Assembly (NCBI RefSeq): GCF_900113925.1
Contig: NZ_FORD01000003.1
Location: 89,372 to 153,371 of the forward strand
Direction of reading: 5' to 3'
Source of the DNA: Nitrosomonas sp. Nm34
GTDB taxonomy: Bacteria > Pseudomonadota > Gammaproteobacteria > Burkholderiales > Nitrosomonadaceae
DNA length: 64,000 nt
Shown: piece by piece, positions 40,135-50,261 of the stretch
Layout: the number at the start of each line of letters is the position of its first letter
Numbering within the stretch: position 1 is the first letter of the stretch
The notes under the pieces: generated by a model
Told to the model about the DNA's origin: nothing
Database searches by the model: none
What the model saw: only the letters and a program-made list of their open reading frames with translations
Translations under genes and position numbers: made by a program

Positions 40135-43100
40135 TTAATTTAAATTTTTCAGGCAACGACCTAACCATTGACTGGTTAATTTTTCCTGTACGCTATTTTG
40201 GCGCAAGCGTGACGATAAACTACTAAAATCAACCCAATCTAATGGCTGATCTTGATTGAAACATGAAAAAACGTAAGTAATCTCACCCGTTTCAGGATCT
40301 TTATGAGGCTGCAAACATTGGGCACAAATTTCCTTCATCATACATTGCATCGGGGAATTGATAGAACCAATAGCAAAGTGATTTTTTTTCAAATAGGGCT
40401 GCAGCTGATGATGACGCGCATAACCCACCGCCGCCATCATTCGATCAGAACCAATCGCAATGATACGATCAGCATCTGCCAGGGAGATAGGCTGTGCACC
40501 GAGTGCACCGCTGCCATAAGCAACCATTGCCTGCACAATATTGCCAACGAAATTAAAATCACCTGGCCTGGAAGGTACAAATCCAGGCGCTTCATCACAA
40601 CACCACACAACGGTGTCTGCCGCGGCCTCAATTTCAGCCACTTTATAACGATCAACCAGTTTTTTGTAGCCAGCAAAATACAAAACCCGGCATCCTGCAG
40701 CACGTGCAGCAGCGCCAATAGAAAATAACACCGCATTGCCAAGTCCTCCCCCCACTAGCACGAGCGTCTCATTTGGCAGAATTTCGGTAGGCGTACCTGT
40801 AGGCCCCATCAGCACAACCGGTTCGCCTGGTTTAAGCAAGGTAAACAAATTTGCTGACCCCCCCATTTCGAGCGCAATCAGAGAAATAAGCCCACTCGAA
40901 ACATCTACCGATGCTCCTGTCAATGCGATGCCCTCCATCGCTAGCCGGGTGTTTTCTATCATCGGAGCCAATGTCACAAAATTCTGGAAGCGGAAAAATT
41001 GCCCGGGATGAAAATGTCTTGCTGCCATAGGTGCGCGCACGACCACTTCGATAATATTAGGTGTCAGCCTTTCCACTTTATGCACGGTCGGTCTCAATTG
41101 ATGATTCATTTCAGCAAAAAACTGGACATTCAATTGAGTCGAAGCCGGCGTAACACGTTCAAGCACGCGACTGACAATGGGATAACCTTGTTTGGCACTT
41201 GACATGGCTTTAACTACATTACCTGAATAAGACGGGTGCAAATCACCAAAGAAACTGATAAAACGCCCATCATCGCAGTGGCTCAGCAAGACCGCTGGTG
41301 TCTCTGGCTTAGGATTACCCTTTGTCAAGCTAACTGGATTCCCCTGATCATCGCAAGCTGCAAAATAGCGTCCATTCAATTTGAAATACTTCTCATCTTC
41401 TCTGGCAAGGACGGTATTCGGCTGGGTACCAGCGGCGACCAGAATGGCACGGGCAGGCAAATCAACTTCCCTGATTTTTTGCCATTGTCCTGCCTCATTT
41501 ACTGTTTGAGCAGAAAGTCTAATCGACTGGGTATGCTCCCATTGATCGACATCAACTCGCAACGGCGTCAGCCCTTCAGCAAACCAAATCCCTTCCTCCA
41601 TTGCTTTCTCAACCTCTTCATGATTCAGCGTATAAGAAGGGCTGTCAATTAATCGCTTACGATACGCAATGGTAGCTCCACCCCATGATTGCAATAGCTT
41701 CAGAATATCCGGTGCTCGCTCTTCCTTGGCTGCCTGTGCACGCTCGGCACGAATCGCTCGTGCGTGTGCCAAAAACTCCTCAGCAATTTGCCGCTCTTCT
41801 TCATCCCAGCGATTGCGAACGGCAGTTTCTCCCTGTTCTGAAGCAAGTAACTCATAACGCTGTAAAAATTTCTCAACCTGGACCGGATAGTAAGCCAAAG
41901 CTTCCGTAGCCGCATCGATCGCAGTAAGCCCGCCACCAATCACTACAACAGGCAAGCGCAACTGTACGTTAGCGATAGAATCAGCCTGTGCTGCACCGGA
42001 TAGCTGAAGTGCCATTAGAAAATCGGAAGCTGCGCGCACACCACGTGCCAAGCCATTGGGTAAATCAAGAATAGTTGGACGCCCAGCGCCTGCAGCTAGC
42101 GCGATATGATCAAAACCCAAAGCCAGCGCATCATCTACTGTCATAGTACCGCCAAAGCGTACCCCACCATAAAGCGCAAATTCTGGCCGTCGCTCCAGTA
42201 AGAGACGAATTAATTGAAGAAAATTCTTATCCCAGCGCACGGTGATACCGTATTCGGCCACTCCACCAAAACCACCTGGGATACGTTCATTCAGATCGAC
42301 ACGGAGCATATTGGTATCGTAAATAGCATTAAAGGATATACGCTCCCCATGCAGACCGACTCCGGAAATCTCTGCCGGTAATGGCTCAATCTTGAGACCA
42401 TCTACTCCCACTACGGTATGACCATCGTTCATCAAATGGTGTGCCAGAGTATAGCCAGCAGGCCCCATTCCCACCACCAGAACTTTCTTACCGGTAGCTG
42501 GTCTGGGCAGCGGTCTGCGTAAATTAAGAGGATTCCAGCGCGTAAGCAAGCTATATATCTCAAATCCCCACGGTAATTCGAGCACATCTTTAAGGGTACG
42601 CGTCTCTGCTTGCGGAATATCTACCGGATCCTGTTTCTGATAAATGCAGGATTTCATGCAGTCATTACAAATACGATGCCCCGTGCCTGCGCACATTGGG
42701 TTGTCCAGTACAATCATGGCTAAGCTGCCAATCGCCACCCCCTGCGACTTGAGTTTATGAAATTCCGAAATCCGCTCTTCCAAGGGACAGCCCGTGAGTA
42801 ATGCTCCTAACTCACTTTTCTTGAAAGCAGCGGGTTCTTCGGCATTTTTAGGTTTGACTTTGAACCCTTTTGAGCAGGAATCCTTACCTTGTTCATGACA
42901 CCAGATACAATAATTGGTCTCATCCAAAGCGCCCACCAGGTCGGTACCATTATCAGTCAGAGAAAATCCTTCGCGCTGACGAAGGTGCTCAAGACGGTGG
43001 ACAGTATAACCAGCATGATCATCGGTTACCATTGACAACAAGTGCAGATAATCAAGTTTTGCTGGAGATTTGAATAACACACCTTGCTGGGTATGCGTTT

Positions 43101-43671
43101 GCCCTTCAGGCGTGCGTAATGCCCAAGCCGCATAGTGCAACGCATCATTTAAACGGACTGCGTGGTTTGCTTCATCCTCTAACCATCGGGTCACATGAGT
43201 TGCAAACACCAACTCAGAAAAAGGCTCGCCAAACTCTTCTTCGAGTTTCTTTTCTAGGGCAATAGCGTCTATGGTTGGTAATACTTCATCGCTCACCTTA
43301 GTTTTGGCACGGCGTTGCACAAATTGCCGCTTGCAGAAATAAAGCGGGGCAAGTTCATGATGACGCGCTGCAAGTACACGCACTTCCTTGCCTATACCAA
43401 ATAACTGTGCAATGAAATCCTCCATCCACGGAGCAAGCTCAATCAGAAAAGCAGATTCATCTTTGGGTGCTAAGCTATCCGGATGAAGGCGTGCCAGCTC
43501 CAAGCGTTTACACAGACCAGCATCCCCTGCTTGTAGAAAGTCAAGAAATGCTTGATCCAGCTTGACTAAACCATCACGGCAATACAAATCCGCAAAAACC
43601 ATCCCAAATTTAAGATCAGGAATAATAACTTCTACTGATGGTTTGCTACGCATTAATGCTGAATTTGTCAT
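40135..43671 (-). CDS. Giant NfnAB-like fused FAD/NAD(P) iron-sulfur oxidoreductase
   Basis: This is an 1178-aa cytoplasmic flavoprotein. Residues 1-240 are an uncharacterised helical domain. Residues about 250-350 form a cysteine-rich iron-sulfur section (CIWCHEQGKDSC, CPLEER, CAGTGHRICNDCMKSC). From about 395 a GltD/NfnB-like pyridine-nucleotide/FAD domain begins with GMGPAGYTLAHHL, with a second dinucleotide motif GGGLTAIDAATEAL near 570. Residues about 870-1140 form a ferredoxin-reductase/PyrK-like module (HFHPGQFFRFQNF, GGGLGNAVLFSIG) ending in the cluster motif CMMKEICAQC...C. This is the domain set of NfnB plus NfnA fused, which in other organisms couples NADPH, NADH and ferredoxin. 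It lies between pntAA and cysN on the same strand. No function has been demonstrated for this fused form that I know of. Confidence 0.75.
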   Translation of the reverse strand: MTNSALMRSKPSVEVIIPDLKFGMVFADLYCRDGLVKLDQAFLDFLQAGDAGLCKRLELARLHPDSLAPKDESAFLIELAPWMEDFIAQLFGIGKEVRVLAARHHELAPLYFCKRQFVQRRAKTKVSDEVLPTIDAIALEKKLEEEFGEPFSELVFATHVTRWLEDEANHAVRLNDALHYAAWALRTPEGQTHTQQGVLFKSPAKLDYLHLLSMVTDDHAGYTVHRLEHLRQREGFSLTDNGTDLVGALDETNYCIWCHEQGKDSCSKGFKVKPKNAEEPAAFKKSELGALLTGCPLEERISEFHKLKSQGVAIGSLAMIVLDNPMCAGTGHRICNDCMKSCIYQKQDPVDIPQAETRTLKDVLELPWGFEIYSLLTRWNPLNLRRPLPRPATGKKVLVVGMGPAGYTLAHHLMNDGHTVVGVDGLKIEPLPAEISGVGLHGERISFNAIYDTNMLRVDLNERIPGGFGGVAEYGITVRWDKNFLQLIRLLLERRPEFALYGGVRFGGTMTVDDALALGFDHIALAAGAGRPTILDLPNGLARGVRAASDFLMALQLSGAAQADSIANVQLRLPVVVIGGGLTAIDAATEALAYYPVQVEKFLQRYELLASEQGETAVRNRWDEEERQIAEEFLAHARAIRAERAQAAKEERAPDILKLLQSWGGATIAYRKRLIDSPSYTLNHEEVEKAMEEGIWFAEGLTPLRVDVDQWEHTQSIRLSAQTVNEAGQWQKIREVDLPARAILVAAGTQPNTVLAREDEKYFKLNGRYFAACDDQGNPVSLTKGNPKPETPAVLLSHCDDGRFISFFGDLHPSYSGNVVKAMSSAKQGYPIVSRVLERVTPASTQLNVQFFAEMNHQLRPTVHKVERLTPNIIEVVVRAPMAARHFHPGQFFRFQNFVTLAPMIENTRLAMEGIALTGASVDVSSGLISLIALEMGGSANLFTLLKPGEPVVLMGPTGTPTEILPNETLVLVGGGLGNAVLFSIGAAARAAGCRVLYFAGYKKLVDRYKVAEIEAAADTVVWCCDEAPGFVPSRPGDFNFVGNIVQAMVAYGSGALGAQPISLADADRIIAIGSDRMMAAVGYARHHQLQPYLKKNHFAIGSINSPMQCMMKEICAQCLQPHKDPETGEITYVFSCFNQDQPLDWVDFSSLSSRLRQNSVQEKLTSQWLGRCLKNLN

Positions 43672-43832
43672 AGTTGTTTATTGATATTTTTATAGCAAAA
43701 AAAATGGAGGGCTCAGGGTGAAAAATGAAGTCAATTGCTTAAGACCGGCTCAAGCTAATTTTGAATAAAAAATGATATGGGCGCTACTTTTTCACTATCG
43801 TAAAAGATTGTGTTTATTCCGAAAAAGCATAT

Positions 43833-45104
43833 CTAGCAAATCATGCCGGCTGCGACGGTATTATTGCTCGTTTCATCAATAACAATGAAGCTCCCGGTAG
43901 CACGATTGTGAGCATAATCGTCCAATACAATTGGCTGCTGCACTTTCATCACCACCCGTGCGATATCATTTATTTTCAGGGAATCTGTTGTCTCATGATC
44001 GAGCGTATTGACATCCACACGATAGTCAATCTGACTTACCATTCCTTTGATCATACGCGTGGTGTGCTTGACGATATACTTACGGCGAGAATCAAGTGGC
44101 TGTTCAGATAGCCAGCATAGCATCGCAGCAAATTCCTTCTTGATTTGTGGCTGCCCAGCAGCTTTTACTAACATATCCCCACGAGAAATATCTAAGTGAT
44201 CTTCAATAGTCAGTGTGACAGATTGGGGTGAAAATGCATCCTCAAAAGAATGCTTGTACAAAAGGATCTCTTTAATGCGTGAAGATAATCCAGAAGGAAG
44301 AATCGCTACTTCATCACCCACACGAATTGAGCCTGATTCAATTCGTCCCATGTATCCACGGAAATCGTGCAATTCTTCAGTTTGTGGACGACAAACCCAT
44401 TGCACAGGAAAGCGGAAATCATCGGTATTGACGTCATGCTCAATATCGATATTTTCCAGCAAATCCATCAATGTCGTGCCTTCATACCAAGTCAACTTGT
44501 CGCCTCTTTCAACCACCATATCCCCGTTCAAGGCAGACATGGGAACATATTCAATATTGCTTAAACGAAGCCCCTGGGCAAAAGAAGCAAAATCATTACG
44601 AATGCGCTCGTATACTTCGCGTGAATACCCTACCAAATCCATTTTATTAATGGCCACGACTAAATGAGGAATCCCTACCAAACTGGCAAGATAAGCATGG
44701 CGACGAGATTGCGTAAGTACACCTTTGCGTGCATCAATCAAAATAATCGCCAGATTAGCAGTAGAAGCACCCGTAACCATATTTCGGGTATATTGCTCAT
44801 GGCCAGGGGTATCGGCAATGATGAACTTACGTTTTGGCGTCGCAAAATAACGATAGGCCACATCGATCGTTATCCCTTGCTCCCGCTCTGCTTGTAAACC
44901 ATCAGTTAACAAAGAAAGATCAACCGATTGCATCCCGCGTCTATTAGAACTACGTGCAATAGAGCTCAACTGATCCTCAAAAATCGATTTGGAGTCATGC
45001 AACAAACGCCCAATCAGAGTGCTTTTTCCGTCATCCACACTCCCAGCAGTGATAAAACGCAACAGTTCGGCACGATCAAGCCTTACATTTTTAACTTCTG
45101 ACAT
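43833..45104 (-). CDS. cysN: Sulfate adenylyltransferase subunit 1 (GTPase)
   Basis: CysN, 423 aa, is the EF-Tu-like GTPase that drives APS formation with CysD. GTPase motifs are GSVDDGKSTLIGRL, DTPGHEQYT and NKMD. There is no fused CysC (APS kinase) domain, which fits a pathway using APS directly. It lies 70 bp downstream of cysD. Confidence 0.97.
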   Translation of the reverse strand: MSEVKNVRLDRAELLRFITAGSVDDGKSTLIGRLLHDSKSIFEDQLSSIARSSNRRGMQSVDLSLLTDGLQAEREQGITIDVAYRYFATPKRKFIIADTPGHEQYTRNMVTGASTANLAIILIDARKGVLTQSRRHAYLASLVGIPHLVVAINKMDLVGYSREVYERIRNDFASFAQGLRLSNIEYVPMSALNGDMVVERGDKLTWYEGTTLMDLLENIDIEHDVNTDDFRFPVQWVCRPQTEELHDFRGYMGRIESGSIRVGDEVAILPSGLSSRIKEILLYKHSFEDAFSPQSVTLTIEDHLDISRGDMLVKAAGQPQIKKEFAAMLCWLSEQPLDSRRKYIVKHTTRMIKGMVSQIDYRVDVNTLDHETTDSLKINDIARVVMKVQQPIVLDDYAHNRATGSFIVIDETSNNTVAAGMIC

Positions 45105-45174
45105 TTGGTAATAGCCTTTGACAAATGATTCTTAAAATAGAAATGGTTTCTGTTTTTTCAACGAGCAAACTGAA

Positions 45175-46080
45175 TTAGAAATACCCTTCTTTTTTGCGCA
45201 ATTCCATAGAGGCTTCTGAAGTCTGATCATCCATACGCGTGGCACCACGCTCAGTTATACGTGTCATGGCAGTTTCGACGATAATTTCATTTACATTCTT
45301 AGCCTGAGAAATAACTGGGCAGGTACAGCTCATATCACCTACGGTACGAAAACGCACCATCATTTTTTCTATGCGTTCCCCCTCTCTGGGTTGGACCAGA
45401 TGTGATACTGGCAATAAACCGCTATCACGCGGAATAACCTCACGCCAATGAGCAAAATAGATAGAAGGTACTTCCAGTTGCTCGCGCTCGATATATTCCC
45501 ACACATCTAACTCGGTCCAATTGCTAATGGGGAAAACACGAATGTTTTCTCCTGGATGGGTGCGTGTATTGTAAAGACTCCATAGTTCGGGTCGCTGGTT
45601 TTTAGGATCCCATTGACCAAATTCATCGCGAAATGAAAATATACGCTCCTTGGCACGCGCTTTTTCCTCATCACGGCGCGCTCCACCAATGCACGCATCA
45701 AGACGTAATTCCGCAATGGCATCCAATAAGGTAATGGATTGAAAAGGGTTACGGCTTTGGTTTTCAGAGCGCAACACGACTCTACCTTGTTTGATAGAAT
45801 CCTCCATACTGCGTACAATCAAGCGCTCACCTAACTCTTTGGCCCGATGATTGCGAAATTCAATTACCTCGGGGAAATTGTGTTCGGTATCAATATGTAA
45901 TAACGGGAAAGGAAAGCGTCCTGGCCGAAAGGCTTTTTCAGCCAATCTGAGCAAAACAATGGAATCTTTTCCTCCGGAGAATAATAATGCAGGATTAGTA
46001 CATTCGGCCGCCACTTCCCGCATAATATGAATGGCTTCGCTTTCTAAGGCATCCAAGTGGGTAAAAGTTCGATGACTCAT
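45175..46080 (-). CDS. cysD: Sulfate adenylyltransferase subunit 2
   Basis: CysD, 301 aa, is an adenylyl-transferring PP-loop ATPase with ALLFSGGKDSIVLLRLA. FPLLHIDTEHNFPEVIEFR and GGARRDEEKARAKER are family signatures. It works with CysN to make APS from sulfate and ATP. Confidence 0.97.
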   Translation of the reverse strand: MSHRTFTHLDALESEAIHIMREVAAECTNPALLFSGGKDSIVLLRLAEKAFRPGRFPFPLLHIDTEHNFPEVIEFRNHRAKELGERLIVRSMEDSIKQGRVVLRSENQSRNPFQSITLLDAIAELRLDACIGGARRDEEKARAKERIFSFRDEFGQWDPKNQRPELWSLYNTRTHPGENIRVFPISNWTELDVWEYIEREQLEVPSIYFAHWREVIPRDSGLLPVSHLVQPREGERIEKMMVRFRTVGDMSCTCPVISQAKNVNEIIVETAMTRITERGATRMDDQTSEASMELRKKEGYF

Positions 46081-46118
46081 TCTTTCTTTAACCTTCTAAC
46101 AAAAAAATTCAGTATTAT

Positions 46119-46823
46119 CTATTTGAGCGAGGCGGCTTTATCTATATGCAAGCCGCATTCCTTGGAGCCAGAATTCTCCCACCACCAGCGCCCAGAGCGA
46201 ATGTTCTCCCCAGGTGTTATCGCACGTGTACAAGGAGCACAACCAATACTTGGATAAAAACGATCATGCAATTTGTTGTAAGGCACATCATATTGTTTAA
46301 GATATGCCCATACCTCGGTATTACTCCACTCACAGAGTGGATTAAACTTCTGCAAGTTATTTTCAGCATCAAACATGGATATGGACAAATTATCTCGCGT
46401 GACGGCTTGTTCACGGCGCATTCCTGTGATCCAGGCGCGCTTGCCCGCTAATGCTCGGCGAAGTGGCTCAACCTTGCGGATATCACAGCATCGTTTGCGT
46501 AATTCGACACTTTGATAAAAACCATTGGGGCCATTTTGGGCGATATAGCTTTCCACTGTAACCGCCTCAGGAAAATACACCTGGAGAGAAACGCCATAGC
46601 GATCTTTTACTTCTTGCATTAGATTATAGGTTTCTTGTGGCAACCGTCCTGTATCTAGCGTAAACATAGCAATATGCGGATAGTACCGCATGATCAAGTC
46701 CGTCAAAACCATGTCTTCGGCACCAAAACTATTGGCAAACACAACAGGCGCATATTCCCGCTGTACCTTTGCGAGCAAAACATGTAGCTGCTCGACTTTT
46801 TGTGCCACTTCAGATTGAACCAT
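46119..46823 (-). CDS. cysH: Assimilatory APS reductase (CysH family, iron-sulfur type)
   Basis: This 234-aa enzyme reduces APS to sulfite. The [4Fe-4S] ligands that distinguish APS from PAPS reductases are present: C112-C113 (KRCCDIRK) and C195/C198 (CAPC). The nucleophilic cysteine is C223 in KECGLH. This agrees with the absence of an APS kinase domain on CysN. It lies 20 bp downstream of the siroheme reductase gene. Confidence 0.93.
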   Translation of the reverse strand: MVQSEVAQKVEQLHVLLAKVQREYAPVVFANSFGAEDMVLTDLIMRYYPHIAMFTLDTGRLPQETYNLMQEVKDRYGVSLQVYFPEAVTVESYIAQNGPNGFYQSVELRKRCCDIRKVEPLRRALAGKRAWITGMRREQAVTRDNLSISMFDAENNLQKFNPLCEWSNTEVWAYLKQYDVPYNKLHDRFYPSIGCAPCTRAITPGENIRSGRWWWENSGSKECGLHIDKAASLK

Positions 46824-46843
46824 TTATTTTAATTAAGCATAGT

Positions 46844-48940
46844 TTAAACTATGACTGATTGCGAAATTTTCTGGAATTGTAATGGCTTAGCTATAGCTTG
46901 CGGTAGCGCGCCGGTTAAGTCGAGCTGGCTGTCAAACTGGGTACAGAACCTGGCCACATCGAGCGTCCACGCATCCAATTCCGCATACCATTCAGTCAAC
47001 AAGGCATCTGTCAATTCACTGACAGGATGTGCAAAATCCCGAGCAAGTTTAGCTAGTTGTTGAGATAGATTAGGTTGGGTTGGCAGCACACGTTGTAATT
47101 CTTCCGCCTGCTCTATCAGGCTTTCATATTTCTGTCCCCCTACCAGCTGGGTCAATCCTTGGCTGATCAAGCGGACAATTTCTTCCGCACACTTGGCTGA
47201 CTCCTTAAATTTACGCTGAAACTTTAGTGCATTCCGATAATTACGCTCGTTTGCAGCATCAAAGAAAGCTGTGCCGATCTGCTGCTGTTTTGCACCTGCA
47301 CACTCTCCACCACCCAGCTGTAATACCTTGAAATCATCTCTCTGACCATGATCGCGTAGCACTGACTGCAAATCTTCCTGCTTAACTTCTACCAGATCAA
47401 CCAGTAATTCAGCAAAATAACTCTGGCCAACTCGTCGCGTCCAATTAAAAAACGTTTCTCCCATTTCACGGTCTGCGGCATACGCTGATTTCACCCGCTC
47501 TACCGCCAGCTCGATACGGGCGCTTGGTACTGATGGACCTTTAAAAGCCAAACCACCATTAACCATGCCATTGCCACCGAAATACATCTGATAATGCGGC
47601 ACTAACTTACCAAACATGCGCTTACCTTCGCCATAAATCCCTATATCACCACTTTCCGGCTGAGCGCAGCCATTGTGACAGCCCGAAACCCGAATACGCA
47701 GATCATCGCTTCCACCTGATAATTTACCTCCAACAGTCGGACTGGAAGTAATTCCCAAGCGGCAGGTGGAGGTGCCAGGACAAGCCACGACATTGTCACC
47801 TGCTTGAGGTAAACCCAAACCAAGATTGGCGAGTGCAGACTGAATCTCCACTATATTTTCTCGTGGCACATCAACCAATATCAAATTCTGATCCTGCGTG
47901 GTACGAACTTCTGACAAGTCATATTGCTTTAATATGTTGGCAATGCCACGTATCTGGACCGGAGTCAATTGCCCGAGGCGTACGCTGACCGGCACTACAT
48001 ACAATCCGGCTTGCTTTTGCGCGAACAGCGCCCGGGGAGCGCCAGGACCGGGCACCTCACTCTCCTCCATACCACCTGTCCACTCCCCTTTGGGATAACC
48101 TTGCTCGACCAGTACTTCTTTGACACGCGCGAGCTCTTCCCGATACTTCTCGATAAACCCATCTGCACCAAATTTGTCAACTAGAAACTTGATACGCGAT
48201 TTCGCACGTTTACTGCGATCAGAATACTTGTTATGCAGGGTGAGAACAGCTTCTATCACCAACAACAAGTCCTTTTCTTCGATGAACGATTCAACCTCAA
48301 TCGCCTCACGAGGTTTATGCCCAAGCCCCCCACCTACCAGGACTTTAAATCCAAAACGCGTACCCTGTCTAATTGCCACCACGCCAAGGTCATGAATCAT
48401 TCCTTGCGCACAATCCGACTCGCATCCAGAGAAACTGATCTTGAATTTGCGCGGCATCAACTGATTCAGAGGTTTACGTAGAAAATGTTTAACGACTCCA
48501 TTAAGATGTGCACTGATATCAGTATGCTCACGTGAACAAATACCTGTCAGAGGACAAGCTGTTACATTGCGTATGGTGTTTCCGCATGCCTCCCGTGTCG
48601 TGAGCCCACCTTTCGCCAAATGACGCATCACAGCCGGTGTATCTGCTAATGGCACATAATGCAGTTGAATATCTTGCCGCGTGGTAATATGCGCTTCGCC
48701 ATGCGGCACATAATTCTCCAGTACGTCTGCAATTGCATTTAACTGCATCGGGATTAACCGTCCCCCAGGAATTTTGACACGCACCATATTGACGCCTTCC
48801 TGACGTTGACCATAAATTCCCATTTGCAACCGGGTAGCGGTGAAACGATCGTTATCCATCCGTTGCGCGAAAAAATCCTGCAATGATTGATCGTACGAAT
48901 CGATTTCCGCATCATTAGCGAGATCAGTTAAATAATCCAT
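46844..48940 (-). CDS. cysI: Siroheme sulfite (or nitrite) reductase with two complete cysteine quartets
   Basis: This 698-aa protein has two siroheme-reductase repeats. The second half has the canonical [4Fe-4S]-siroheme ligands C387-X5-C393 and C421-X3-C425 (CHNGCAQPE). Unusually, the first half also has C129-X5-C135 and C173-X3-C177. Residues about 545-698 are an extra helical domain starting after GGGECAGA. The neighbours cysH, cysD, cysN and divergent cysB make sulfite reduction the likely role; nitrite cannot be excluded. No CysJ flavoprotein is encoded nearby, so electrons should come from ferredoxin or another protein. Confidence 0.85.
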   Translation of the reverse strand: MDYLTDLANDAEIDSYDQSLQDFFAQRMDNDRFTATRLQMGIYGQRQEGVNMVRVKIPGGRLIPMQLNAIADVLENYVPHGEAHITTRQDIQLHYVPLADTPAVMRHLAKGGLTTREACGNTIRNVTACPLTGICSREHTDISAHLNGVVKHFLRKPLNQLMPRKFKISFSGCESDCAQGMIHDLGVVAIRQGTRFGFKVLVGGGLGHKPREAIEVESFIEEKDLLLVIEAVLTLHNKYSDRSKRAKSRIKFLVDKFGADGFIEKYREELARVKEVLVEQGYPKGEWTGGMEESEVPGPGAPRALFAQKQAGLYVVPVSVRLGQLTPVQIRGIANILKQYDLSEVRTTQDQNLILVDVPRENIVEIQSALANLGLGLPQAGDNVVACPGTSTCRLGITSSPTVGGKLSGGSDDLRIRVSGCHNGCAQPESGDIGIYGEGKRMFGKLVPHYQMYFGGNGMVNGGLAFKGPSVPSARIELAVERVKSAYAADREMGETFFNWTRRVGQSYFAELLVDLVEVKQEDLQSVLRDHGQRDDFKVLQLGGGECAGAKQQQIGTAFFDAANERNYRNALKFQRKFKESAKCAEEIVRLISQGLTQLVGGQKYESLIEQAEELQRVLPTQPNLSQQLAKLARDFAHPVSELTDALLTEWYAELDAWTLDVARFCTQFDSQLDLTGALPQAIAKPLQFQKISQSVIV

Positions 48941-49289
48941 CCTATTTCTTCTCTCCGTAATTTCTTTACCACATCAGCTTATTGCCAATGAGGATAAAAA
49001 TATTAATAATTTTTATTGTTATTTTATCTGATATCTATCTTCTGGCGTTAGTGGTTATCAACATTCATTTTTTCAAAGAGAAAGCAATATTAGTAAACCA
49101 GTATCAGATCATTTTTATATCTTTCCCTTAATTGACTCTTCCCACCTTAAAAATCTGATTTCTCATACAATTTTATGTTTTTTGTAAGATTTTCTCTAGC
49201 TAGATGAATACATCATAACAGCATCATTATATTTCTCATAATAATATTAAATTAGATTATTATAATATTATGTTATAATAAAAGACATT
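48941..49289. other. Divergent cysI / cysB intergenic region
   Basis: 349 bp of very AT-rich DNA (several AATATTA/TAATATT runs at 49240-49280). It must contain the promoters for the cys operon and cysB. A CysB site is expected here, but its degenerate consensus prevents me from naming one. Confidence 0.5.
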
Positions 49290-50261
49290 ATGAGATTGCA
49301 ACAATTACGTTATTTGCGTGAAATCGTTAACAAGAATCTGAATCTGTCGAAAGCTGCCGAAAGTCTGCACACATCACAACCTGGAATAAGCCGGCAAATT
49401 CAGCTTCTTGAAGAAGAGCTAGGTGTGGATATTTTTGTTCGTAATGGCAAGCGTATTGTAAAAATCACCCCCCCAGGAGAGGTTATCGTCGAGATTGCTG
49501 AAAAGATGCTCAAAGATGTTGAAAACTTGAAACAAGTCAGTCAGGAATTTAGTGATAAAGCGAGCGGCACTCTGGTTATTGCCACGACCCATACCCAGGC
49601 ACGTTATGCCCTCCCACCCGTTATCAAGCGTTTTACCGAAAAATACCCTAAAGTTAAACTCATACTGCGCCAAGGTAACCCAACCCAAATCTCCACTTTG
49701 GTCTCTTCAGGCGAAGCTGATTTAGCCATTGCCACAGAGGCAATCGAGTTGTTTCAAGAACTCGTCATGCTTCCCTGTTATCAGTGGAATCGTAGTATTA
49801 TCGTTACCTCAAAGCACCCTCTGCTCAAACAACATCCGCTGACATTAGAAGCGATTGCGCAATATCCTATCATTACCTATGATTTCGCGTTTACCGGTCG
49901 CTCAAAAATTAACCAGGCGTTTGCATCTAAAGGACTGACTCCCAACGTGGTACTCACTGCAATCGATGCGGATGTAATTAAGACTTATGTAGAACTTGGT
50001 TTAGGTATTGGCATTCTAGCAAAAATGGCTTTCGACACGGACCGAGACAAACATCTGCGCGCAATTGACGCCAGTCATTTGTTTGAACCCAGCACGACGC
50101 GTATCGGCATCAGCCGTAATAGCTATATTCGCAGTTATATCTATGACTTCATCGAAATGTTTGCTCCCCACCTTGATGAAGCTACGGTCAAAGCTGCTAT
50201 GAAAAACCAGCTGAGAACACCTGCACAAGATACCTCGCAAACAACTAATAAGCCTGCATAG
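49290..50261 (+). CDS. cysB: LysR-type regulator CysB
   Basis: CysB, 323 aa, has an N-terminal winged HTH (LRYLREIVNKNLNLSKAAESLHTSQPGISRQIQLLEEELG) and a CysB-type effector domain (TTHTQARYALPPVIKRF, TTRIGISRNSYIRSYIYDFIEMFAPHL). In enteric bacteria CysB activates sulfate assimilation in response to N-acetylserine. Divergence from cysI-cysH-cysD-cysN supports the same role. Confidence 0.94.
   Translation: MRLQQLRYLREIVNKNLNLSKAAESLHTSQPGISRQIQLLEEELGVDIFVRNGKRIVKITPPGEVIVEIAEKMLKDVENLKQVSQEFSDKASGTLVIATTHTQARYALPPVIKRFTEKYPKVKLILRQGNPTQISTLVSSGEADLAIATEAIELFQELVMLPCYQWNRSIIVTSKHPLLKQHPLTLEAIAQYPIITYDFAFTGRSKINQAFASKGLTPNVVLTAIDADVIKTYVELGLGIGILAKMAFDTDRDKHLRAIDASHLFEPSTTRIGISRNSYIRSYIYDFIEMFAPHLDEATVKAAMKNQLRTPAQDTSQTTNKPA

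Noticed and set aside
41236..41652. Long open frame on the plus strand inside the flavoprotein gene
   Set aside because: It is antisense to a well-conserved coding region, with no ribosome site or recognisable protein.
43833..45104. CysN-CysC bifunctional enzyme
   Set aside because: The protein stops at 423 residues with no APS kinase domain; the APS-type CysH makes one unnecessary.
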